Assembly: GCA_905234665.1 (NCBI GenBank)
Contig: CAJOIV010000012.1
Span: 1 to 64,000 of the forward strand
Origin: an uncultured Bacteroidales bacterium
GTDB taxonomy: Bacteria > Bacteroidota > Bacteroidia > Bacteroidales > P3
Direction of reading: 5' to 3'
Length of the DNA stretch: 64,000 nucleotides
Shown here: positions 1 through 6,997 of the stretch, piece after piece
Layout: each line of letters starts with the position of its first letter
Position numbering within the stretch: the stretch's first letter is position 1
Made by a program: the position numbers and the translations under genes
The notes under the pieces: model-generated
The model's input: the letters and a program-made list of their open reading frames with translations, nothing else
What the model was told of the DNA's origin: nothing
Database searches by the model: none

Positions 1-1860
1 CGCTTTGGCTCCCTCAACATCCTGGCCATTGCAGCCTACTCCCGTAGGATATGCCGTGCTGCCCACGGTGCAATTGTGATAGTAGTTTGATACCAGACTT
101 TGGCTACTACCGCCATTTTCACCTGCAATGGCACCGGTATGGTAGACTTGAGGAATGGTGATTCCAATCACAAAATTGTTGCTCATCGTGCTGCCCGATT
201 TACAACCTGCAATGCCTCCAAACCATGGGCAATCCAAGTAGGATCCAGTAGCATTAAGCGTTGCTGTCGTTACCCGGCAACCAGTGATGGCGGTGCTACC
301 ATCACATTCTCCAACAATGCAACCAACGCGATCATGGCCTGTAATAACGATATCATCCACATAAAGATCCTTCACCTCGGCATTATTAATATAGCCAAAA
401 ACACCAAGATAACCACCAGTGCTATAGATGCGGATGCCTTCGACGGTCTTGTGGTTGCCGTCGAAGTGACCACTGAATGGATGGATTCTGGTGCCGATAG
501 CCGTGTAGTTGTTCTGTTCAGTGTTGTCGTATGTTAAATCATCCATCAACTTGAAATAGCTGCCGTTGTATGTAGTGCCGCTGTTCACTCGGGTAGCCAA
601 CAGGTCGAGCTGGTCGGTGAAATAAATCTTGTATGGATCCGCTTGTGTACCCTCGTTGGCGACAGCCCAATCGGCAGGCATACTGCCGATGGTGACTACG
701 GCATTGGCGTTTTGCATGTTGAATTCATGACCTGGGGCAAGATTGCTTCCCGTCAATGTCTCGCCATAGACAATATATGCGTATTGAAGTCCCTCGCCCG
801 GTGTGCCGTCCAATCCGCCGCTCAAGGTGACGGTGACGCCTTCTTTGTAATAGTTCACCGTGTTGTGAGTGACGGTGGCGGTGGCAGTGGCGGTCACGCC
901 GTCAGGAACGCTGACGGTAAATACCGGGCGTGCGCCATCGTTGGTTATAACATCGCCAGTGCCGCAGCCTATTCCCGTAGGATATGGAGTGCTGCCCATG
1001 GTGCAATTGTGGTAGTAGTTTGATACCAAACTTTGGTTACTACTTACAAAACCTGCAATGGCACCATTTTGGTAGACTTGAGAGATGGTGAGTCCAAGCA
1101 CAAAGTTGTTACTCATCGTACTTGTGCCCATATTATAACCTGCTATGCCGCCAAAATATGGGCAATCGGAATAGTTTCCGGTAGCAGTAAGCGTTGCTGT
1201 CGTCACTCGGCAATTGGTGATGGTGCTGCCATTACATTCTCCAACAATGCAGCCTACGTGATCGTGGGCTGTAATCACGATATCGTTCACATCGAGATTA
1301 TTCACCTCGGCATTATTAATATAGCCGAAAACACCTTGGTAACCGCTGTTGCCATAGATGCGGATACCTTTGACGGTCTTGTGGTTGCCGTCGAAATGGC
1401 CGCTGAACGGATGGGAGCTGGTGCCGATAGCCGTGTAGTTGTTCTGTTCAGTGTTGTCGTATGTTAAATCGTCCATCAACTTGAAATAGCTGCCGCTGTA
1501 TGCAGTGCCGTTGTTTACTCGGGTAGCCAACAGGTCGAGCTGGTCGGTGAAAAAAATCTTGTATGGATCCGATTGGGTGCCTGCGTTGGCGGTCGCCCAG
1601 TCGGCATGGATTTCGCCGATGGTGATGTTGGCATCCGCAGCGGGCATGGAGAAGGTGCTAGAAGGCGTAAATGCGTCGCTGGTGCTGGCGGTGCCATTGA
1701 CGAAGTAGGCTTTCTGCCAACCAGCAGTCGGAGTGCCATTCAGTCCGCCGTTCAGGGTGACGATGACGCCTTCTTTGTAATAGTTTACCGTGTTATAGTT
1801 GACGGTGGCGGTGGCAGTGGCGGTCACTCCATCAGGAACGCTGACGGTGAATACTGGGCG
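1..1860 (-). repeat. Two tandem ~929-base coding repeats
   Basis: Positions 45-640 recur at about 973-1570 with an offset of 928-930 bases, and 841-950 recurs at 1771-1880. I estimate about 85% identity by eye. The offset differs by small multiples of codons, so the frame is kept. A third, more diverged copy of the same module follows toward 2600. The repeats encode the GLUG-type modules of the surface protein and probably continue beyond the left edge. Confidence 0.85.
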
Positions 1861-3453
1861 TGCGCCGTCGTTGGTGGTGACATCGGCTCCGTTGACACCT
1901 ACGCCAGTAGCGTTGGCAGTGCTGTTCACAGTGCAGGCGCGGTAGTAGTTGTTGGTAAGAGTGCCGCCGTCGTTCAAGCCGGCAATGGCACCATAATGCG
2001 AACCAGCGGTGATGTTGACATTGAAAACCTTGTTGCCCGACAGAGTGCCAGAGTTGGCGCCGGCAATGCCGCCAGCTTTTCCATTGTCATTAACGTAAGA
2101 GCCCCTGCTGACGGTTGCCTCGCTGACGCAATTCGAGATTGTACCGTAGTTGATACCCACAATGCCGCCATGATTCTCAGGTGTATGACCCCAGGCATGA
2201 ACAGCAACGGTTCCGGTGACGTGGCAGTTCGTGATGGTTGCGCCGCTATAGACATAACCCGCGATGGCACCTACCTGCGTTTGACCAGCAATACGGGCAT
2301 TGCTAATGGTGAGGTTCTCGATATAGGCATTCGAGCCAAGATTAGTGAAGAGACCATTTTGGTCATGGTAATTATCGTCGGCATAGATGCGGAGTCCGCT
2401 GATGGTGTGGCTGTTACCGTCGAAATGTCCGTCGAATCCGGCGATGGCGGTGAAGTTGTTTTCGGTGCTCTCGCTATTATTCCATGCGGTGCTTGGCGAG
2501 AAGTCGAGATTGGCATCAAGCCTGAAATACTTGCCGCTGTAGTCTTCACTGCTACCATTTGTGCGCAGGGAGAGGAGGTTGAGGTCATCGACCGAAGCGA
2601 TGATGTAGGGGTCGGTGGCGCTGTTGCCGCTGCCGCTCCATTCCGTCGGGGTGTAAGGGCTGAGGGTGTGGCCGGCAATGGCGTTCCGCTTGTTTTCGTT
2701 GAGCCAGCCGTAGACAATGACGCCATTGTCGGTAATCATATACTGGCCGTCTTTGATACGCGTACTCGCCGTATAGCCGTTTTGATAATTGGTGGCAGTG
2801 ATTCTGTCAGTATTGTTGGTGTAGCCAAGGGTAGTTCTGCCTGTCTGCCCATTTTGGATACCCCCGTTGCCCGTGGCACTAACAATGCCGCCATTGATGG
2901 TGACATTGTAGCCTTGAATGGCGTTCCCATTCGGGGCTAAAGACGTGACGGTGCCTCCATTGATAACGATGTCACCGGTGGGTGCATAAATACCTCCCGT
3001 GTCAATGATGGTACCGCCGTGGATGGTGAGATTATCTGTGCAGATAGCATTACTACTGGTAGATGTAGCCACAAGCTGCCCCGTGCCCTGAGTCTGAACA
3101 TAAATGGTCAGCGTGTATGTAGTCTGAAGATTTTGTATAGCACTGCCACTGGTATTCTTGACGGTGAGCTTTGCACCGTCGCACAGAATGAGGTTAATGC
3201 CGCCATAGTACCCGAGTCGCCCGTTCAAAACGACATTATTGCCTTGCACGACATACCAATTGGTAAAGCCCGATGTGCCAATGGTTGCACCATTGGGGTT
3301 GACACTTGCAATCTCGTCAAGCAAGGTGGCGTTGACGGTCTGAGGTTCTCCGTCAGCGTCAATATAGCTGACGCTTACGTTGCTTTGTGCCCATGCCGTC
3401 GGCCCGAAGGCGAGCAGGGCAAAGAGCATGAAAATTAGTCCTTTTTTCTTCAT
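1..3453 (-). CDS. Secreted GLUG-type repeat surface protein, C-terminus beyond window
   Basis: The reading frame is open for 1151 codons from an ATG at 3453 to the window edge, so the C-terminus is missing. It begins MKKKGLIFMLFALLAFG and ends the signal peptide near AWAQ, so it is exported. After an Asn/Thr/Gly-rich beta-helix-like stretch (about residues 50-200) come repeated blocks of the pattern 'DLDLLATRV..GT.YSGSYFKLMDDL.Y', 'YTAIGT..HPFSGHFDGN' and 'GAIAG.N.G...NNYY', which resemble the GLUG motif of Bacteroidota surface proteins. At least three blocks are visible and the two at the edge are nearly identical in DNA. Bacterial adhesin or glycan-contact roles are an inference; no catalytic motif is visible. 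It starts 22 bases after the nucleotidase stop, so the two may share a transcript. Confidence 0.8.
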   Translation of the reverse strand, partial: MKKKGLIFMLFALLAFGPTAWAQSNVSVSYIDADGEPQTVNATLLDEIASVNPNGATIGTSGFTNWYVVQGNNVVLNGRLGYYGGINLILCDGAKLTVKNTSGSAIQNLQTTYTLTIYVQTQGTGQLVATSTSSNAICTDNLTIHGGTIIDTGGIYAPTGDIVINGGTVTSLAPNGNAIQGYNVTINGGIVSATGNGGIQNGQTGRTTLGYTNNTDRITATNYQNGYTASTRIKDGQYMITDNGVIVYGWLNENKRNAIAGHTLSPYTPTEWSGSGNSATDPYIIASVDDLNLLSLRTNGSSEDYSGKYFRLDANLDFSPSTAWNNSESTENNFTAIAGFDGHFDGNSHTISGLRIYADDNYHDQNGLFTNLGSNAYIENLTISNARIAGQTQVGAIAGYVYSGATITNCHVTGTVAVHAWGHTPENHGGIVGINYGTISNCVSEATVSRGSYVNDNGKAGGIAGANSGTLSGNKVFNVNITAGSHYGAIAGLNDGGTLTNNYYRACTVNSTANATGVGVNGADVTTNDGARPVFTVSVPDGVTATATATVNYNTVNYYKEGVIVTLNGGLNGTPTAGWQKAYFVNGTASTSDAFTPSSTFSMPAADANITIGEIHADWATANAGTQSDPYKIFFTDQLDLLATRVNNGTAYSGSYFKLMDDLTYDNTEQNNYTAIGTSSHPFSGHFDGNHKTVKGIRIYGNSGYQGVFGYINNAEVNNLDVNDIVITAHDHVGCIVGECNGSTITNCRVTTATLTATGNYSDCPYFGGIAGYNMGTSTMSNNFVLGLTISQVYQNGAIAGFVSSNQSLVSNYYHNCTMGSTPYPTGIGCGTGDVITNDGARPVFTVSVPDGVTATATATVTHNTVNYYKEGVTVTLSGGLDGTPGEGLQYAYIVYGETLTGSNLAPGHEFNMQNANAVVTIGSMPADWAVANEGTQADPYKIYFTDQLDLLATRVNSGTTYNGSYFKLMDDLTYDNTEQNNYTAIGTRIHPFSGHFDGNHKTVEGIRIYSTGGYLGVFGYINNAEVKDLYVDDIVITGHDRVGCIVGECDGSTAITGCRVTTATLNATGSYLDCPWFGGIAGCKSGSTMSNNFVIGITIPQVYHTGAIAGENGGSSQSLVSNYYHNCTVGSTAYPTGVGCNGQDVEGAKA

Positions 3454-3475
3454 TTGTATGGGTTCTATTTGTGTT

Positions 3476-5032
3476 TTATTCTATTATCGTTATTCTCCCC
3501 TGCGGATTGGCATATTCAATGCCTATATTGCCACCGAGGGCAGTGATGAGGTACTCTCTCACGGCCTCGTGGCTGGGAGAGGGGGTATACATCACTATCG
3601 GACAGGTGGCGAGTGTACCGTGGAAGCCATCGACGGAGACAGCATAGTCGGTGACGGCCACGGTGTAGATTGAAGTAGCATCGAGCGGTGCATAGCTGCT
3701 GTCGGCCTGCTGCACCTCGACATTGCTGACACTGTGGTCGCTGACCGTGACGGTATAGCGTAGTCCCGACACTTGCGGAAAGTCGCCGTACTCGGCGGGC
3801 AGTGTGGCGGTACATTGACGCAGCATTTCGAGAATCTGTGCGCCGGTGGCCTGTATCTTCACCACCGGGTTATCAAACGGCACCATTCTGATTACATCGC
3901 CGTAGGTGACGTCGCCCGCCGCCATGGCGGCACGTATTGCTCCACCGTTGAACAATCCAATATCGGCCTGGGCAAACCAGCGCAGGGCATCGGTCACAAG
4001 GTCTCCTGCATTGGTCTCCTGCATACGGGCCAGACGGTTGCCTTCCGTATCAGAAAAAACAAAGTTCACATCGCTATGTGCCACCATTTGGCCAGTCTGT
4101 TCCTGCACCTGCCGGTTTACCTGCTGCACGACTGCATCAACCAAGGGGCTAATCTGAGTCACCTGCTCCATCGGTATCAGCGTGATATCCATCCGTCCAT
4201 CGGCACCAATCCATAATTTGCCGATGTTGGCAAATTGGGTGCCTGTATTGGCCAGCAGCACAGGTTGGCCGAGACTGTTCTGTATAATCGTGTCGATGAC
4301 GTTGTGCGTATGGGCGTCCAACACCGCGTCAATACCGTGGGTGGCAGCGATGAGGTCGTTGCTCGTCCACACATTGCCGTCGAAGACTTCACCCATGTGC
4401 GACAGCAGTATCACATAGTCGGCTCCTTCGGCACGGGCCGCGTCCACGGACTGCTGCACAAGGGCTGTATATTCCTGCTCATGGAGAGTATATATGTGAT
4501 AGCCGTTCACGTCGACGAAAGCATACGGTTCGCTTTCCAACTCGGTCTGAGGGGTTAGCACACCCACAAAAGCCACTTTGCTGCCGCCATAGTTGCGGAC
4601 AACATAGGGGGCAAACACACAGTGACCCTGCATATTTGTGAAATTACAACACACTACAGGCGCATTAAACCCCGCAAAAATTTCCAACAGTCGAGGAGTA
4701 TTAAAATCAAACTCGTGGTTGCCAAGACCTACAGCGTCGTAATGCATTGAGCGCATGATATCGATGATGTACTGGCCTCGCGAGATGGTTACAGGGTTGT
4801 TGCCTTGTATATAGTCTCCGCTCGACACCAGTGCCGCCCATGCCGTGTCGGCTATGGCATCACGCAAACCCGCTATCTTGGGGTAGCCATCGATGGCGCA
4901 ATGCACGTCGTTTTCAAAGAGAATAACGATGCTGTGCTTCTCCTGCGATTGTGACTCAACGGGGTCTTTGCTACACGAAGTGACAATAACACTACCTAGT
5001 ATAAGGAAAATAATGAAGAATCGTTTACACAT
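3476..5032 (-). CDS. 5'-nucleotidase/UshA-family lipoprotein
   Basis: This is a 518-residue metallophosphatase that should remove phosphate from nucleotides or related esters outside the inner membrane. The N-terminal lipobox is VTSC with Cys20, so it is a lipoprotein. The calcineurin-like domain has D42 and H44 (ENDVHC), D73 (SGDY), GNHEFD at 104-109, a later SHMG and DAHTHN. The C-terminal 5'-nucleotidase domain shows NAGDLVTDAL, FNGGAIR and the substrate-lid sequence MVPFDNP. I start at 5032 because the frame upstream (to 5212) runs through the G-tract leader and gives no signal peptide. Upstream lies a terminator-like hairpin that may act as an attenuator. The repeat protein follows at 22 bases. 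Exact substrate is not visible. Confidence 0.9.
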   Translation of the reverse strand: MCKRFFIIFLILGSVIVTSCSKDPVESQSQEKHSIVILFENDVHCAIDGYPKIAGLRDAIADTAWAALVSSGDYIQGNNPVTISRGQYIIDIMRSMHYDAVGLGNHEFDFNTPRLLEIFAGFNAPVVCCNFTNMQGHCVFAPYVVRNYGGSKVAFVGVLTPQTELESEPYAFVDVNGYHIYTLHEQEYTALVQQSVDAARAEGADYVILLSHMGEVFDGNVWTSNDLIAATHGIDAVLDAHTHNVIDTIIQNSLGQPVLLANTGTQFANIGKLWIGADGRMDITLIPMEQVTQISPLVDAVVQQVNRQVQEQTGQMVAHSDVNFVFSDTEGNRLARMQETNAGDLVTDALRWFAQADIGLFNGGAIRAAMAAGDVTYGDVIRMVPFDNPVVKIQATGAQILEMLRQCTATLPAEYGDFPQVSGLRYTVTVSDHSVSNVEVQQADSSYAPLDATSIYTVAVTDYAVSVDGFHGTLATCPIVMYTPSPSHEAVREYLITALGGNIGIEYANPQGRITIIE

Positions 5033-5058
5033 AATACTTTGGTGGCTGATTAATCGCA

Positions 5059-5100
5059 TAAAACGAAACCGCCCCGCCGTCGCAGGTTGCGACGCGAGGC
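5059..5100 (-). terminator. Terminator-like hairpin in nucleotidase leader
   Basis: On the minus strand a stem of 7 perfect pairs (CGTCGCA with TGCGACG at 5078-5094) is extended by six outer pairs (GCCTCG with CGGGGC), then a T-rich run GGTTTCGTTTT. It lies between the toxin gene and the nucleotidase, only about 27 bases before the nucleotidase start, so it could terminate the toxin transcript or attenuate the nucleotidase. Confidence 0.6.
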
Positions 5101-5163
5101 AGTCGGTTGGCAATAATAAAATGGATTTGTCCCTCCACCTACAGTCTCCGCTTGCAGGGATGT

Positions 5164-5175
5164 GGGGGGGGGGGG
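5164..5175. repeat. 12-base G homopolymer in leader
   Basis: Twelve consecutive G residues lie on the plus strand about 130 bases upstream of the nucleotidase start. Such tracts are prone to slippage. It is noncoding as annotated here. Confidence 0.9.
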
Positions 5176-5224
5176 TGATTCTCAGTGTTTTATGCAACTC
5201 TCCGTGTGGCATGGGTTTCTGTGT

Positions 5225-5536
5225 TCATTTAATCTCTGCAGCCAATGCACCTGGTTCACGACGGCAGTCCCAGAAATCGGCAATCTCTATGTGGTCATCC
5301 ATAATGCGGTAGACCATCTTGTTCAATCGGGCAACCACCATGCTGCGGTATGTTGTGGGAAAGTTGGACAATAAAGGCTCGACAGGACCGATATAGGGAT
5401 TGGTGGCAAGGAGACGCTTCGCCTCGTCCACCTTCAGCAAGAACTTGTCCCTGCTGTTTCTGCCGAACTCACGGTAGATATATCTGGAGGTTTCGCGAAT
5501 CTGACGCCTCGCGAATGCAGTCATGAGGACTCTCAT
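5225..5536 (-). CDS. ParE/RelE-superfamily toxin
   Basis: This protein of up to 103 residues has the pattern of the RelE/ParE plasmid stabilisation family: an N-terminal helix pair (ARRQIRETSRYIYREFG), the central strand pattern 'YRSMVV.RLNKMVYRIMDD' and a C-terminal strand with 'IEIADFWDCRR'. Family members either cut mRNA at the ribosome or poison gyrase; the sequence does not settle which. The first ATG (5536) overlaps the antitoxin stop as ATGA; an ATG four codons in is also possible. The antitoxin-first order and 4-base overlap are typical of a translationally coupled module. Confidence 0.8.
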   Translation of the reverse strand: MRVLMTAFARRQIRETSRYIYREFGRNSRDKFLLKVDEAKRLLATNPYIGPVEPLLSNFPTTYRSMVVARLNKMVYRIMDDHIEIADFWDCRREPGALAAEIK

Positions 5537-5826
5537 ACCGTTCCGACCATTTCAAGTTCATCTTCGTGGGCGAACTCTTCCTTCAGTTCGCTCATCACCT
5601 CGTCGAAGTCGTATAATCTGCCTTCGGCGGAGTCACGCTCGGACTCTGCGATACGTGCGTGAAGTTCCTCGATGGTGTAGGGCTCCAAGGGTTTGGCCCC
5701 AAGGTTTACTTCCTGCGTGTCGATGCGGCTGCGGAAAGCCTTGCGCACTTGGGGCGACTGCTGCCGATAGAGCGTCCACAACGCCTCCACTGCCGACATA
5801 TCCTGATGGTTCACAATTGTTTGCAT
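5533..5826 (-). CDS. Antitoxin partner of ParE/RelE toxin
   Basis: A 97-residue acidic protein is encoded directly before the toxin. It begins MQTIVNHQDMSAVEALW, has a basic/helical middle (RKAFRSRID) and a long Glu/Asp-rich helical tail (SELKEEFAHEDELE), as expected for a toxin-wrapping antitoxin. I do not recognise a clear ribbon-helix-helix or HTH, so direct operator binding is uncertain. I chose ATG 5826 because it lies 27 bases after a good -7 element; the upstream extension would run through the promoter. Confidence 0.75.
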   Translation of the reverse strand: MQTIVNHQDMSAVEALWTLYRQQSPQVRKAFRSRIDTQEVNLGAKPLEPYTIEELHARIAESERDSAEGRLYDFDEVMSELKEEFAHEDELEMVGTV

Positions 5827-5852
5827 GTCTGTTCCTCGTGTTTTCCAACCTA

Positions 5853-5881
5853 CAAAGATACACATTTTTCGCGACATACAA
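5853..5881 (-). promoter_or_regulatory. Bacteroidota-type promoter of the toxin–antitoxin operon
   Basis: On the minus strand there is TTG (5879-5881), an 18-base spacer and TATCTTTG (5853-5860), matching the -33/-7 pattern of the primary sigma factor in Bacteroidota. The region 5859-5889 is identical to 6898-6928 in front of the next gene. Confidence 0.75.
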
Positions 5882-5938
5882 AGAAAAAATCTCCACACAT
5901 GGCAAAATTCGCCCTTGCCCTTAACAGTAAACAGTAAA

Positions 5939-6820
5939 CTATTTATATTCAAACTCGAACTTGGCGTCGGTGCTGTAGCGCATCGAGATGGGACCGGCGG
6001 AGGATTCCTGCTCGTAGGTTTGGTGGATGCTGGTGATGCGGTCGTCCAAGGTGGTGTATTCGAAATTGATGGTGTCGTTGCCGGATGGGCCGCCGGTGAT
6101 GCGGCTCATGATGTAGGGGCTGAGGCCCTCGAAACCTTCGTTGGTGAACGAGAATATCTGGGAGGGACGCTGCAAGAGAACTATGCCGCAGAGCGGGTTC
6201 TTGACCGAGGTGATGTCGTACTTGTAGCTCACCGTGTCGCAGCTGCCGTTGCGGTTGAGGCTGTAGCGGTCGGTGGCAACGAGGCGGTCGCCGTTCCAGG
6301 TGTAGGCGTGGATGTTATGGATGGTGTTGGTGTCGGTCACCACGATCGACTCGGACTGCTGCAAGTGTCCGCCGACCCAGGTATATTCGATAGTCTCGAC
6401 CGAGTTGGTGTCACCGTTACGCTCGGTGCGGTAGTCGACGGTGCGGCTCAGGTTGCCCTCGCCGTCGTAGAAGTAGTCGACGCTCCAGAGGTGGTCGAAG
6501 CTCTCGGAATGGATGATGCGGCCCTGGTCGTCGTAGCTGAAGCTCACGATGCCGTTGGTCTGGAGGAGGCTGTCGAGGCGGTTGCCGGTGTAGTAGAACT
6601 CGTATATGAGGGTACGGGGGTTGTCGGTGCTGCTGACGGTGTCCCATTCGCCGGTGGAGATGTTCTGTCTCAGCAGCAGCGAGGAGCCGGTCTGGTAGAC
6701 GCGGCAGAGCTTGGGTTGGCTGTCAGGAAGGTCTGTGATTTCCTCTTTCTCCTTGTTGCACCCCACGGTCATCAGGGTGGCTGCTGCCAGCATCATAACT
6801 GCGAAAATGTTACGTTTCAT
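5939..6820 (-). CDS. Lipoprotein of unknown function with RHS-like YD strands
   Basis: A 293-residue protein has a lipoprotein signal MKRNIFAVMMLAAATLMTVG followed by Cys21. The rest is a series of short beta repeats such as 'FSYDDQGRIIH', 'DYFYDGEGNLSRT' and 'YTWNGDRLVATD', reminiscent of YD/RHS-like repeats and of Bacteroides lipoproteins of the DUF4595 type. It should sit on a membrane surface. There is no catalytic motif and I do not assign a function. It has its own promoter at 6892-6920. Confidence 0.75.
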   Translation of the reverse strand: MKRNIFAVMMLAAATLMTVGCNKEKEEITDLPDSQPKLCRVYQTGSSLLLRQNISTGEWDTVSSTDNPRTLIYEFYYTGNRLDSLLQTNGIVSFSYDDQGRIIHSESFDHLWSVDYFYDGEGNLSRTVDYRTERNGDTNSVETIEYTWVGGHLQQSESIVVTDTNTIHNIHAYTWNGDRLVATDRYSLNRNGSCDTVSYKYDITSVKNPLCGIVLLQRPSQIFSFTNEGFEGLSPYIMSRITGGPSGNDTINFEYTTLDDRITSIHQTYEQESSAGPISMRYSTDAKFEFEYK

Positions 6821-6891
6821 TGTGTGTTTGTTTTGTTATTGATTATTGTTGGTAGGTTCTATTCCCAAACATCTTGATTAATTTGCGGCTG

Positions 6892-6920
6892 CAAAATTAC
6901 ACATTTTTCGCGACATACAA
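6892..6920 (-). promoter_or_regulatory. Promoter of the 5939-6820 lipoprotein gene
   Basis: The minus strand has TTG (6918-6920), an 18-base spacer and TAATTTTG (6892-6899). The upstream and spacer bases 6898-6928 match 5859-5889 exactly, with only the -7 differing (TATCTTTG there). Confidence 0.7.
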
Positions 6921-6997
6921 AGAAAAAAGACTCACCGCTGCCGCCGAGGCCGTCAAGTTCATCCGGTAGTCTGTGACGCTCCTCATACAAGGCACTA

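Noticed and set aside
1573-2940. 455-codon open frame on the plus strand
   Set aside because: It is antisense to the large repeat protein, which has a signal peptide and a known motif on the other strand. The plus-strand protein is a low-complexity shadow.
5100-5224. Possible riboswitch (TPP- or cobalamin-like) in the nucleotidase leader
   Set aside because: Only short fragments resemble those elements (CTGAGA and GGTG...AAATCC). The required conserved blocks and pairing are not present.
5825-6877. 350-codon plus-strand frame over the lipoprotein gene
   Set aside because: It is a Val/Gly/Ala-rich antisense frame. The minus-strand gene has a lipobox and promoter.
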